64,000 nt of DNA from the NCBI GenBank assembly GCA_900660155.1, contig CABFPE010000196.1:644885-708884 (forward strand), read 5' to 3'. The position numbers and the translations under genes are program-made. Shown here piece by piece: positions 25,237 to 37,085 of this stretch (its first letter is position 1; every line of letters begins with the position of its first letter). Under the pieces are notes generated by a model, which saw nothing but the letters and a program-made list of their open reading frames with translations, was not told where the DNA came from and did no database searches. The DNA comes from Hofstenia miamia. Its lineage: Eukaryota; Xenacoelomorpha; Acoela; Hofsteniidae.

Positions 25237-26550
25237 CCTAAGATTTGCAAATTTCTAATAGGCTTTGAGAATGTTGTTTGAAAATGTTGATTTCCGGGAA
25301 CAGGTTTGCTATTACATGCATCTATAATTAAAGATGAGTTTATCTTTATTTCAGATTTGACTNAAATTTCGAATTACAATTTAAAATACAATATTGGCCA
25401 TCATCAGTAGATTGTTTGTAGGAAACATGTGATATTTGTGCCACTGACGCCTTCAGTGGCCCACTGATGGACAACTTGCGGCATCAGGGGTATCCTTAGT
25501 AATCATTAATCGATGAGTAAAGCTCACTTCATTATTTTGATTCCTAGTTCCTGTTATTGTAAGAAAGGAATTGCAAAAAGCTTTGTTGTTCATATTGCAA
25601 CCGTTTCAAAACAAACAAGGAACCAAAATCACTATCCAGTAGGATGGGCTCCAAATTCTTCAAATGAACAAGGACAAGTCGCTCAGCTAATGTAACGGAC
25701 GGAATCTTTTTATTTTATTACCGTACACCTTAGTATATTTCAAAAATACTAGCGCGGTTAATTTATCTCTATTTTACGCTTACACAGGAAATTTATGTTA
25801 TCATGTGTCTAGTCTATTATATATTTCTAGATTTCCATGATTCTGTATAGATACATAAAATAAATTATAATATGAATGAGAAATATTGTCAAGTGGTGTT
25901 GTAAATTTCGAAAAATGAGAAATAATCCCTACCAAATACCCATGGGGATTCATATGGGGATGGAACTGTTTACACGCCACCCCATCCCATGGCAGCTCTG
26001 GATTTGGACAATCAACTCTACGAGCAGCTTACCAAGAGCAAAACACTTTAACCAGTCTATCCGATACAATATTGAAACAGTTTTTACTTGTCTAAAAGTT
26101 GGTTAAGAATTCAAATTTAAAAAGAACGATCGAATTATGTCTGGTTGCCCACCTAAACTGTAAACACCATAGCAGAATAAATCGAAATTTACAAAAAAAT
26201 CCAATTTAATTTAAAAATGTGGGCAGTCTTCATAGCAGCATTGTTTAAAGTGTGAATCGTTCGAACATCATAACATTGATTTTCGGAAATGAGTATCGAA
26301 TATATACTTCAATCAGTTCATAGATCAATATTGTTTATTTGGAAATATATAAATTAATCTAATTGTTGTTAACAAATTAATTAAGAAATTTTGAAATAAT
26401 GTAAACAACACAAAACAATTAAANCAAATTTCTAATAGGCTTTGAGAATGTTGTTGAAAATGTTGATTTCCGGTAACAGTATTTCTATTACATGCATTTA
26501 TAATTAAAGATGAGTTTACCTTTATTTCAGATTTGACTAATCCTAACCTT
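25237..26550. other. Probable assembly artefact: misplaced duplicate contig between single Ns
   Basis: Single Ns at 25363 and 26424 bracket 25364-26423, which repeats 23700-24759 at a constant offset of 1664 bp, with identical open frames. The 126 bp before the first N (25237-25362) and the 126 bp after the second (26425-26550) are nearly the same sequence, i.e. an overlap that was not merged. Units 2 and 3 lack this arrangement. I read it as two overlapping contigs with an extra redundant contig wedged between. Confidence 0.85.
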
Positions 26551-27819
26551 CTTCAGTGTTAACCTGAACTGATTTAAACCTGTTCAATCCTGATGTCCAT
26601 AGATGATTTCATAAAAGCAACATCGTCCTCTTTTTGAATAAACGTTCTCCTTTTCGTTTACACTGTATTTTAATGAAAATATCAGGTTTTGTTAAAACTT
26701 ATTGTACAGGAACCAAACATTTATTCTAATAAATAATTTTTCCAAAATTGAACACAGTTATGCAGCCATCGTAACACTTTGTTAAAATTTAAGATTTCCT
26801 TACCAGAAAAGTGGACATAAGCTTTTCATTGAGTAAGCAGGTTAACCCTATCTTTAGCTGATAGCCAATCATATCTCAACAAAACATATGCTATTAACGT
26901 TGCATAGTTAGAATACGGGAATTATAAAGTGTTATCATAGCCTAATCACTTTTGTTGTTTTGCATCAGCCTATTGCATATATTTAATATGAAATGAAGGG
27001 AAGCAGTAAAGCTAAGCATTGATGCCAACCTATTCTGAGTTAACTAAATGTTTCCATAGTATAATCACAGAATGATGTCAAATTGATCAAATGAATAGGA
27101 TGCTTTCAACCCTTGCTTGAATCCTGGCCTGATCTGGTTAATCATAATAGACAAGATCTCAAAATCCAGACCTGACTCAACACTATCTATGTTATATACC
27201 TAGTGCATGTAAAACATTATTTAATATCCCCGTATCAAAATTTGTCTTTGAAAACTATTTCAAAGAACTAGATACCGCTAAATTTGTGCTACACAAATCT
27301 ACATTTGTATTCCCAATATTCATAAGAAACAGTAATTGAAAGAGTTATAAAATTTCCTAAAGGAACGTGGCAGTTATTATAAGATTTGAAATTTCAAGAA
27401 AGGGTAAATAATTATGATGCAATCGCAAAATTTAATATTAGTTTCCATTTTTGCATCCAAACAAAAATGATGAAATTCTGATTAATATCTACTACTACAG
27501 ATTTCACTAATAGTCCATGGTCATGGGATCCTTCACTCTAAATTTAAGTAGACCTCTTATTTCGTTACTTTGACGCAAATATCACTGATGTTCTTCATAC
27601 AACGTTTTGCATTTCAACTCATTTTATACACCTCCTAGCATTAATTACAGAAATCAATTTATTTAATGAATGCGTGAATTTTGTCACTTTCGGACATCCG
27701 CTTCACAAATCCTAACTGTATATCTGTCATCAAATTGTATGGTTGAAACAAGCAACATGTTTAAACAATTGCGAAACACATTTTAGCACACTATTTGCTA
27801 AAGCAGGAATTGATTTATC
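26551..27819. other. Unit 1 non-coding sequence upstream of type B exon
   Basis: Shared almost base for base with units 2 and 3 (from about 38500 and 45060). No coding sequence is recognised. The last 100 bp before the type B ATG resemble the same stretch before type A (TGTTTAAACAATTGCGAAAC, then TTTGCTAAAGCAGG), showing that A and B arose from one ancestral 5' region. Confidence 0.5.
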
Positions 27820-30800
27820 ATGAGAATCAAGATAAAGTTCCCTCAAAACCATCCCGCAAAACTTCAACACATTTATGTCATTGTAGGAAAAGTTGAAGAA
27901 GAAACAGTTGAAAATGTTAAATACAAAATACAAGATCAATATCCAATGATTTCTGTGGAAAATATGAAACTGTTCTGTGAAAGAGAAGGCGGTAAATTTT
28001 CTTGATTACATTGAATTTTTAGTACTTCTGATAATTTAGATAATATTCCAAAAGATCTATTTCAAATGCAGATTTTAACAATAAGTGGGTAGAGAAATAC
28101 ACATTAACAAGCATCTTACCAAATTAAAAACGTTTTCATCAGCTTACATGACATTATTAAAATATTTTTTACCCTTGTCTAAAATTTGGTTGAATTTTTG
28201 TTGAGCATATCGCTTGAATAAAAATTGCTTCACTAAGATAAATTGCAATTGGTATTACGTATTATATGTAGTGTGAATTTATAACTACACACACAACTTC
28301 ATCACTGAAATTTATTTTGTGCTATACACAACACACAGTTATTTAGTTATTACTATTTATTTTTTTGTTTTTTTTTTACAAATAAAGTGATTGAAACTTA
28401 GAAAGAAAGAAAAAACATTAAGCAGTATTATAAATTCACTTTGTTGTAGAAAACTTTAAGATAACCTTGGTTTTGAGAATTTAGTGTCCTGGAGGACTTA
28501 AGTTGTTGGTTTCTAATTTTTCATTAGCTTTATTATATTTTATGGGCTTTGTTTTACGATTTCTTAACTAATTGAACATAATTTCTTGAATAAAGTTTTA
28601 GTTGATTCTGTAAATTTATTAAAATTTGTTTCTTTTTATATCTGGATGGAGCATGTTCCATAAATCAGTTGCGAAATTGGCAAAGAATTTTTCTCCTAGT
28701 TTCGTTTTAAATTTGATTGTTAATTGGTTTCTGGACATTTTTATTTAATTCTAGTGAAGATCTTGTCCAAAATTGTTTAAAAGATTGCATTAATTGCACA
28801 ATTAAAAATTTCTTCAAGTTTTCAAACATTGGTAAATAAAAGAGAAGAATACAAAAAGTGTGATAGTATGAGAAATCTTAGTAATATAATCTCCAATTTC
28901 TTTATGATATTTTCGTAAATATCTTAAATCCAGTGGCTATGTTCTTTGTAGTTGCTTTGATCTGATCTGTAAATTTTAGTTTATTGTCAATTTCAACATT
29001 AAAATGTTTAATTTTATTAGTTCTTCAATACATATTGATTCTAACGGTTTTACTTTTCAACTTCTATTCTTCATGATAATAAATTCCGTTTCTTTAATAT
29101 TCAATTTCATCATATTATGTTGAAAAAAATTATTTACATTAAATAAGTTTTCTGGTAGAATTCTTAAATCGGATGTCCATGATAGAGTATCTTCTGCAAA
29201 TTGAATGGATTTAACATCAATAAATTTAGGAATATCATTTAAATATAGATTGAATAGCGAGGGATCTAGAAATGATGATTTTGAACTGTAAATCTAGAAA
29301 GTAAAGATTAATTGTATAGATTTATGTCTTTTTTTACCACTTGTTGGAATATATAAAAAAATTTTAATTCAAGATAGTATATTTGGCTGAATATTTACAG
29401 TAGAGAAATCCTGGAATGTCATTGCCGGGTTCAACTTTTATATGGGAAATACTCGTTTGTAAAATTNNNNNNNNNNNNNNNNNNNNNNNNNNNNNNNNNN
29501 NNNNNNNNNNNNNNNNNNNNNNNNNNNNNNNNNNNNNNNNNNNNNNNNNNNNNNNNNNNNNNNNNNNNNNNNNNNNNNNNNNNNNNNNNNNNNNNNNNNN
29601 NNNNNNNNNNNNNNNNNNNNNNNNNNNNNNNNNNNNNNNNNNNNNNNNNNNNNNNNNNNNNNNNNNNNNNNNNNNNNNNNNNNNNNNNNNNNNNNNNNNN
29701 NNNNNNNNNNNNNNNNNNNNNNNNNNNNNNNNNNNNNNNNNNNNNNNNNNNNNNNNNNNNNNNNNNNNNNNNNNNNNNNNNNNNNNNNNNNNNNNNNNNA
29801 CCTGTACCTGATCAAGACGAGCCAATAGAAATTAAAGTTACTGAAGATATGCTTATTTCTGATGTGAAAGTAAGTTAATTAATAACTCCCCTCAAAATTT
29901 AGAAAACTCATTTCAAGTAATTCACAACTAGAAGTCTAGTAATTATTGCAATTCCATTATTTGAATTAACCTTTCCCAATAAACAATAAAACGTTTAGAA
30001 GACGTCTTATGGCACGTCTTAACATTGTTTAGAAAACCATTACAAGTCCTTGAGATTCATTTTACATGTAGCATTTCAATTAAAAAATTACATAAAAGAA
30101 TGAAAAAAACTTTACAATATGGAAATTCAAATAGATTATCAATATTTTTGGAGGTGTATATACCTGCTGTTGTTTTTAATGGATGCATACGTAAGTAAAC
30201 AAAATTTTAATTTGAGTCAATTTTGACTCACTTGGTAGTTCTAGTGTTAAAATGGTTTAGAAGACGTTTAGAAGTCGTTTAGAAAATGTTTAAAATATCA
30301 TTTTTGGACACTAGATGGCATTCAGCTACGTTTAGAAATGGTGTTTTATGAGACGTTTGAAAGACGTACATTAAGACGTCTTACTACGTGTTATGCCATT
30401 ATAAGACGGATATAAAACGTTTTATTATTTATTGGGTTAAGGCCAATTTCAATATCAAAATAATACAAATAGATAAAATAATTAAGAATTAATGGAGGAA
30501 GGGTGAATTAAATACCTTAATTAATATAGATGTTAAGTTTGTGAGTCACTTAATAAATCAAAACTATTTTATTTTATGATTAAGATTTTATATTTACTAG
30601 CAGACATTTTAGGCAGAAATTGCAAAGCGAATCAACCGCAAAGCAAATTTATTGAACTTATTATTCAGAGATGAGCTACTTAATGAAAACGATCAAATAC
30701 TTAAAGATGAACGCAAAGTATCAACTTGTAATTTATTTCCAAGTGTGATACTGGACTGCGCAGTAAAAGATGATATCAGACATCAAGCTTCTGAAAGGTA

Positions 30801-32298
30801 TTTAATACAACGAAGTTATCACATTTAGGCTTTTAACACACAACTGCCCAATTTCTCACCCAGTACATGATTTATTTTACTTTTTATTTATTTCTTTCCC
30901 CTTATCGGTTACAATTCTCCACTTGGAAGCATTAGATTTGAAAAATCTTAAGTTTCTTATTAAGCAGTATTTTGTTAGGAGCATAAATTTAGTTGGTCAA
31001 AATATTATGAATATACATTCCTCATCGTCATACAACGAATCATTATGTTTTTGTTTATTTTTTCAAAAATCTTACCTTTCAGTATTTTTCCCTGCTTTCC
31101 CAAAATCTATAAATACGTAAAATTTGACATCAAAAATTAAAACAAGATGTTTGGGTCGTATTTTGCTTAACCTTAGTTACTGTGTTGTTTTATAAAAGTT
31201 TAGGGGACAATATTGTTCGAATTACTCTAAAAATAACAAAATGGTTGTTGCCTACATTCAAATTTAGCCGAGCGCACACATCAGGGAGAGGCTGCCAAAA
31301 TCAATTTAATTATTTGGTACTTTTGCGTCCAAACTCCTTCCCCAAACTTAACATTAACCCAAACCATAACCCGATAACCCTAACCCTAAACTAAGCCAAC
31401 TCACACCTTATTCCTAAGCCAAGGCATACTTGAATATAGGCCTTGCAGCCAAATTATTAGCAAAATGATCGAAGGCTGATGATAGTTTTGATAACATTAA
31501 ATTCCTGTTTCTCCCAAGAGACGATGCTTGCAAACGCTAGCATCTCATTAGATAAAAGCTCACCCAATGCTTAGTGATTAACTTATTAATTCATTACTCT
31601 ACGTGCGATCAATTATTAATTATTACACACAAGATGAATGCCTAAGAAGTGCTCTGTGGGTTACTGCTGCACCAATTACGACAGCAGAAAAGACTCTTCG
31701 GCCAAAATATCAGTTTATAGCTTTCCAAAGGATGATGAAACAAGGCAAGAAAGGATTTCTGCTTTACCAAATCGCATAGAACGTGTTTTAAAATTAGATG
31801 GGCATTTGTGCTAACCATTGGCCTTCTGACTGTAAAACGCAAAAAGTACGAATTATTTGTTGGGGCGGCTCTCAGATGTGTGCACTGTCTTGTTTCGAGA
31901 AATTTCTTGCAACATCGATAACAATGATAAAACATTGTTGTTGATTATTATAAATGTTGTGCGTAATAAAAAGGGAAATGAATTAATTTATTGCCCAACA
32001 TTTCCCTGATGTCTAGGAGAAGTAACGCATAGTTAACGCATGTAAGCTCGCTAATAATTACCACTTTATTTGGTATTGCAATATATTACAGTAACGAGTT
32101 ACATTTGTGAATAACAAATATCTTATATTTAATCAAATATTTTGATTCTAATAGAAAACGTCCTATCATTTTTTCTTTCAACACTTATAAAATGTTCTAT
32201 TTGAGGAAGTTATAAGTTGTTTGGAAAACTTATAACATGTTAACTTATGCTTGTTTTAATTACCTAGGGTGAATTTGTTTGGATGCGTGAATCATTGA
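27820..32298 (+). CDS. Tandem ubiquitin-like domain protein, type B, unit 1 (exon 2 partly in gap)
   Basis: Four coding exons: 27820-27991 (phase 1 donor G|GTAAAT), exon 2 partly in the N gap with its visible part 29800-29869, 30613-30797, and 32268-32298 ending in TGA. With exon 2 taken as in unit 3, the product is about 185 residues. The first ubiquitin-like domain contains EETVENVKYKIQDQ, very close to ubiquitin TIENVKAKIQDK, keeping the lysines at ubiquitin positions 27 and 29. The second contains IEIKVTEDMLISDVKAEIAK and LLNLLFRDELLNENDQILKD, matching the helix and the LIFAGKQLEDGRTL region. The tail ends VNLFGCVNH, with no di-glycine, so conjugation to targets is unlikely. Known tandem ubiquitin-like proteins (FAT10, ISG15, OASL) are an architectural parallel only. 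Introns hold an RT relic (28360-29275) and a MITE (29975-30436). Confidence 0.75.
28360..29275 (-). mobile_element. 3' fragment of non-LTR RT family (copy 2 of 3), in type B intron
   Basis: Same family as 18010-18690 and 46860-47830, read on the minus strand. The 29050-29270 end aligns with the RT palm portion seen more completely at 47475-47825, but the block downstream of 'CTAGAAATGAT' (29274) is missing here and the sequence jumps to DNA that in unit 3 lies at about 48445. The element is thus shared by descent between units 1 and 3, with a later deletion in unit 1 (or an insertion in unit 3). Confidence 0.6.
29467..29799. other. Assembly gap (333 Ns) across exon 2 of the type B gene
   Basis: In unit 3 the sequence between the same flanks (48631 to about 48757) is only about 127 bp and includes the acceptor and first two-thirds of exon 2. 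The N count is therefore an estimate or hides an insertion in unit 1. Confidence 0.95.
29975..30436. mobile_element. MITE with CCCAATAAA inverted ends, unit 1 intron copy
   Basis: Left end CCCAATAAACAATAAAACGT and the reverse complement of the right end, CCCAATAAATAATAAAACGT, match at 19 of 20 bases. The interior repeats GTTTAGAAGACGT/ACGTCTTA-type words in both orientations, giving a self-complementary element. No transposase. The homologous copy in unit 3 (48922-49155) is about 230 bp shorter. Target-site duplication is not clear. Confidence 0.7.
31343..31393. repeat. Degenerate CCCTAA telomere-like tract, unit 1
   Basis: A short run of imperfect AACCCTAA-type units (CGATAACCCTAACCCTAAAC at its best), repeated at 50062-50112 in unit 3. 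Interstitial telomere-like or simple C-rich repeat; no function implied. Confidence 0.5.
31634..31935 (+). pseudogene. THAP-type zinc-finger sequence, frameshifted, unit 1
   Basis: ATG at 31634 starts MPKKCSVGYCCTNYDSRKDS and continues to SVYSFPKDDETRQERISALP, the first half of a THAP C2-CH zinc finger (C-x4-CC, F-P block, arginine-rich helix). A frame change near 31775-31800 is needed to reach MGICANHWPSDCKTQKV, which holds the C-x2-H ligand pair and the HWP motif. After that a frame stays open for some 35 codons to a stop near 31940. THAP domains occur in DNA-binding regulators and in P-element-type transposases; no catalytic part follows. An intron of a few bases is implausible, so this is a pseudogene, or the finger is split by a short sequence I cannot resolve. 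The minus-strand frame here is its shadow. Confidence 0.6.
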
Positions 32299-33383
32299 TG
32301 TTTGGTCAAAACATGGAGCAGAATTATTTAGCTACTAATACAACTGAACTGCTCATAGGCCGTTTTGATTTCTTCACAAACTTATCGCATAAGTAATTTC
32401 AATAAAATGTCTTTTAAAATGTTAACTACATTGTCTGTATCTACTTGTGAGACTTGAACACCTCTTCTCTAGATTGCAAATGTCGCTGACTGTAATCAAA
32501 ACTATGATTTACAAAGTATGAGTGTTTCAGATTTGATTCAGATTTGATGTATTTGTTTGAAAGAGAAACAACTTAAAAACCTTTCGCAATATAAAGCTAC
32601 CACGTGCCTTAATTTAATTTTATGATTCTTCAATATATTTTCTTTGTTTTTGTGACTAGCAGGTTAACATTTGCACGAGTTTAATTTAAATTGTTGCTAG
32701 TTTTTCATTTGCTTGGTACACATATACTTAAAAGTACATCACTGATTTGCCTAGTTCCGCATTAGGTATGTGACAACAACTATGTTGTATTTTCAAATCA
32801 TTAACGTAAAAATTCATTAAATGTATGAACATACATAAATACCGCATACTCGAAAACATTAGATTTTCTAATTTTATTAATAAATTTATTCAGTAATTTT
32901 TGATTAAATAAATTGACAAGGCTTTCAAGTAAAATATATCATCCAGTTTCTAGTAGTGGTATTGTCACAGAGACATTATGCAATTATGAATTAATCCTTT
33001 AGAAAATGTCTCTCTATTTGAATTTATTAAAAATCGATGAGATTCAAACACCTTTATTTACTTCAATCTGTCAAAATATTTTCAACGTTGTTGTAGTAAT
33101 TATGTTTCCCACATGGGCCTTTATTCTACCATTTGCTTACTTGCTAAAACGAATTAAATGTTGAAACATGAATTTGGTCATAGTCTTGAATTTCTTGGAG
33201 ACCCTACTAATTTATTTGAAATTTGTCTTAGGAATTAATATTAAGAAGGCTAGGTATATTTTAAAATTCAGTTTAACAATAGACTTATATTTAGACCCGG
33301 GACATCTGCTTCACTAACATATGGCACCATGCAGCCACAAACGGTAGACGCCGATCCATCACCAAACGAAACCTGCTGTTGCA

Positions 33384-34341
33384 GCTGTTCGATACAAGCA
33401 AACAATTCTAATGTTGAAATGTCGCTAAAATTTTGTTTTTTAGAAATGAATTTCCAATTTTATCTTTTTTTTGCAAAATACGGATATTAATTATAATTTT
33501 TTGGTGGTGAGGCAGTACTTATTTGACACATAGCTATCAAGATTGTCATTTTAGCACCGATAGTTTAATTCTAACCTACCCGGGAGATTCCTAAAATTTG
33601 TAATGATGTCTTAAAAAATACGCAAACTATGAAGATATCTAAAATCTTGCATATATAGACATCTCTCTTATTTATTGGGTCATTCAAAATCTATTTGCCG
33701 GATCCACATTCTGTCCTTGAATATGAAATGCCTCAATGAGGATTGGCCAGTTTACAGTTAATTGATTCTTCCAACGACAGTGGGTGTATGAGTGAAAAAA
33801 TGTGTAATTAGTTCGAAATATTGACATACTTGCATGTTATTTTACATATTCCTAAGATTACGAAAATTCATATTTTTTATATTAGTCTTTATTGTGAATT
33901 GCAATTTGATGATAAAAAAATATGATCTTGACAAAACCAAAATTGAATTTATTCTATTGTTTTGTGCAATTGTTTACTCACAAACACCTTGATAACATTG
34001 AAACATATATTTTAAATAAATCCAAATAACCATAAAGAATTGCTGAGACTACATGTATTTACAATTTGGTTCCTAAGAAGTTAAGAGCACTTGTGTAGCT
34101 CATAAAAAAAACATGGAAATATAATTGTTCTGGGAGTATGAAATTTGCAAATTTTTCCAATAGAGTTGGTATCTATTGATCCCATGGCGATCCGCATGGA
34201 GCCCGTGGGCTAGATGCAAATGAAATCTTGCCAATATGAGAGTGTTTCTGTTCCTTTTCAAAGCGAAAGGAGAAGACGACCTATTGATAATCCATTAGTG
34301 AACATTGCCAACAACATCAATTTCAGCTGTGAAAACGTAAG
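33384..34341. other. Spacer between tandem units 1 and 2
   Basis: Sequence not shared with the other units. A plus-strand frame at 34214 gives about 41 residues (with SERRRRPIDNPLVNIANNIN) before a strong donor-like AAC|GTAAGT at 34337/34338, immediately before the unit 2 boundary. It could be an exon of an interrupted gene, but I recognise no family and see no partner exon. Confidence 0.35.
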
Positions 34342-34867
34342 TGCTATGATGCTATTACTGCTTGCCCATCTCATAAATATTTCAACTGCATCAAGCCACT
34401 TTAGAGAAAGATAAACAAACTATAATTTTTTATGTGAGAAATCAGATTGGCTCTTTTATGTTTTACAAAGTATATTAGAAATATACTATTTCTCTTCACT
34501 ATATATATATATATATATATATATAAATTTTTAAAAGAATATAGATATTTGTATTTCGTGAAAACATCAAATGACTGCTGAGATAAATTTTTTTAAACAT
34601 TATATACATCATGAATTTGAAAAAAATAAAAGAGAGAAATATGTCACGTTAAGGCATTTAAAAAAAATTTGTTCAATAACAAAGTTCTTAAAAGAATTGT
34701 GTCCGTCAATAGACAGTATGAAAATTATAATATAATATTATTAGAGATGTAGTTAGCATACATAAATTAGTCTCTTCACTAAGCAGGTGCCTGAGGAATC
34801 CCGCCAACATTTTGAGTGAATCCACCAACAATTTTATAATATTTTCAACCGTAAGCATCCAAACAGG

Positions 34868-34877
34868 TATATAAAAG
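34868..34877 (+). promoter_or_regulatory. TATA box upstream of type A exon, unit 2
   Basis: TATATAAAAG in the same position relative to the type A ATG as in units 1 and 3, with the initiator-like ATTAGTTAC downstream. Conservation is partly just recent common descent. Confidence 0.35.
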
Positions 34878-35281
34878 AGGACTTCACAATTAGTTACTAT
34901 AAAAAACTACAGATTTTTATGAAAAAGTTGTGAAAAAAGTTGTCAACTCGCTTGCCCTTCCTAATTTTTAGACGTTAACTCTTATTCATTTGCCGCAAAT
35001 TTACAAACATTATTACGAGAAACATTTTTTTCCAAATAATAATAAATGAAAATTATATTTCACAAGAATGTATTTTTCAGAAATGGAGTGTATATCAAAT
35101 AGATTGTGATAAAAAATCAAAATCACAATGCTGGCATTAAGTTTGCCATTTGTCGCCATCTTTAAAAATCCTAGGTATATATATCATGCTATCAAATTGT
35201 ATGATTGAAACAAACGACATGTTTAAACAATTGCGAAACGTAGTTTAACACGTTGTTTGCTAATGCAGGAAGTGATATACA

Positions 35282-35450
35282 ATGACTAAAATTAAAATAT
35301 TGGTACCTGAATGCCATCCTAAGAAAAAAAGCGTTTCAGTCGAAGTTGACAGTGAGAAAGATACGGTCGAGAATGTTAAATATAAAACTCAAGATCAAAT
35401 TCCAATGCTTTCTGTGGAAAACATGAAACTATTCTGTAAAAGGGAAGGCG
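35282..35450 (+). CDS. Type A ubiquitin-like first coding exon, unit 2
   Basis: Same 56-residue product as the unit 1 copy, with the phase 1 donor G|GTAAAT at 35450/35451. The downstream candidate acceptor region lacks 15 bp (ATAGCTGTTGTGGGG-like) that units 1 and 3 have right after TTTGGAC. That deletion would keep frame if the stretch were coding, but may equally be chance. Confidence 0.6.
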
Positions 35451-36499
35451 GTAAATTTTCTAGATTATATTAAAAAATTTGTAATTATGAAACCTTCGGG
35501 CATTCCAAAGTCTCTACTTCTTTTTTTTCAGATTTGGACATGATATTTCTATCCCCATTCCCACCCCAACTATATAATTCCTATTGAAATCTCCAGGCAA
35601 CCAACATTTCCATAGAAATTTTTGTATGAAGGGTAATCAAAAATTACGAACTGAAGTATAACAAAAAATAAAACTAAATAATACAAAATGATTAAATTCA
35701 ATTAAATTTGAACTATATACAATGAATTTATGCTATGCATGATTGATTGTATTTTGAAGATAGTTTTTGGATATAATAATTAGTAATATTTAATAAATTG
35801 AATAACCAAATAGCAAGCATTGCCGGATAACCAATGGTCTATTAATGGGATCAATGGCCATTCACTTGCCAAACATAACTAACAAAACAAAAAGTCTTTA
35901 AAATCTTAAAATTTTGCAGAAATATTATATATTATTGTATATAATATATGCATTTCATTAAAGTTTGATTTTAATTTTCAAAATTATTATGTATCAGTTT
36001 CTTATAGCCCCTTAATTGTGCGCAATTGCCCATTATAGGCATTACTGGATAGATCTGCCATCTAGCGAAGAAATGATTTACAATTATGCTGATCAAATGT
36101 GTTACCCTTCAGTAGTTGATGGCGGAATCTAGTATGCCAGCTCTTGTTTTCATGAGCACTGTATAATGAATTCAATGGCTTGCACCAAGGTGTTCAATCT
36201 TTATGATAATATGCTATATACACTTCCAACTGTGCTTTCTAACTCAACCAAATTATACCAAATTTCGAATTACAATTTAAAATACAATATTGGCCATCAT
36301 CAGTAGACTGCTTGTAGGAAACATGTGATATTTATGCCACTGACGCCTTCAGTGGCCCACTGATGGGCAACTTGCGGCATCAGTGGTATCCTTAGTAATC
36401 AATAAATCGATGAGCAGATGTTTCCAAATAAAACTCACTTCATTATTTTGATTCCTAGTTCCTATTATTGTAAGAAGGGAATTACAAAAAACTTTGTTG

Positions 36500-37085
36500 G
36501 AATTTTTAGTTTGTATAAAATTATAATAAATATGTCAAGTGAATTTTCAAAACTATTTATTCATGAATATTTGGGCACTTTGAAATTAACTATTATATAA
36601 AAAAGTTATGATTGAGAAGAAAATATTTTTCACGATTTAAGAAATTACTATTTCAAAATTACAATTAACTTTAAAATTTTAAATTTTTGCTAAATTTAGC
36701 AAATTTTTATGCTTATTGTTAGCATTCCTGAATAAGATATTCCTTCAAAATTCAACTAAATATTTGCATTGAATATGTATGATAGGATCTCAAAGATATC
36801 TATCAGCCCTTTTTTGGGCCCGGGCTTGTTTAAACTGCAATGTGTGAACTATTTAGCAATATAAAATTGTTTTTTACATATAAAGGTAATGCTCTATCAT
36901 CAAAATCGTACTGTTTGCCAATAATGGGCCATTAATGAACCATTATTGGCTAACCAATGAGTAATTGTCGGAAATAAATCACTGGTCCATTAATTCCCCA
37001 GCGGTTTTCTGTGATTAATGGGAAATAATTTGGCCTATTAATGGCTTTCTATTTCGGAAACAACTAATGATATAATGTTGTAACC
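36500..37085. mobile_element. Unit 2-specific segment, possibly a MITE or ancestral sequence lost elsewhere
   Basis: Units 1 and 3 read GTTGTTCATATTGCAACC where unit 2 has GTTG, about 590 bp, then GTTGTAACC. The segment is rich in inverted TAATGGGCC/GGCCATTA words (36915-37050), similar to words nearby at 35830-35870. It may be an insertion in unit 2 or a deletion with a filler sequence in the others. No coding sequence. Confidence 0.4.

Larger units (their letters stand above)
21764..33383. repeat. Tandem segmental duplication, unit 1
   Basis: Similarity to unit 2 starts abruptly at TGCTGTGATG (21764, matching 34342), and similarity to unit 3 ends near 33383 (matching about 52103, after ACCAAACGAAA). 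In order it contains a type A ubiquitin-like exon, a long non-coding stretch, a type B gene, an intronic MITE and a THAP-domain sequence. It includes a duplicated contig at 25364-26423 that is probably an assembly error, so its true length is nearer 10.4 kb than 11.6 kb. Confidence 0.85.

Noticed and set aside
29364-29825. Open frames across the 333-N gap
   Set aside because: Artefacts of Ns, except that the plus strand right of the gap is the true end of exon 2.
31642-31935. 97-codon minus-strand frame (and 50361-50654)
   Set aside because: The plus strand carries clear THAP motifs; the minus frame is its shadow.
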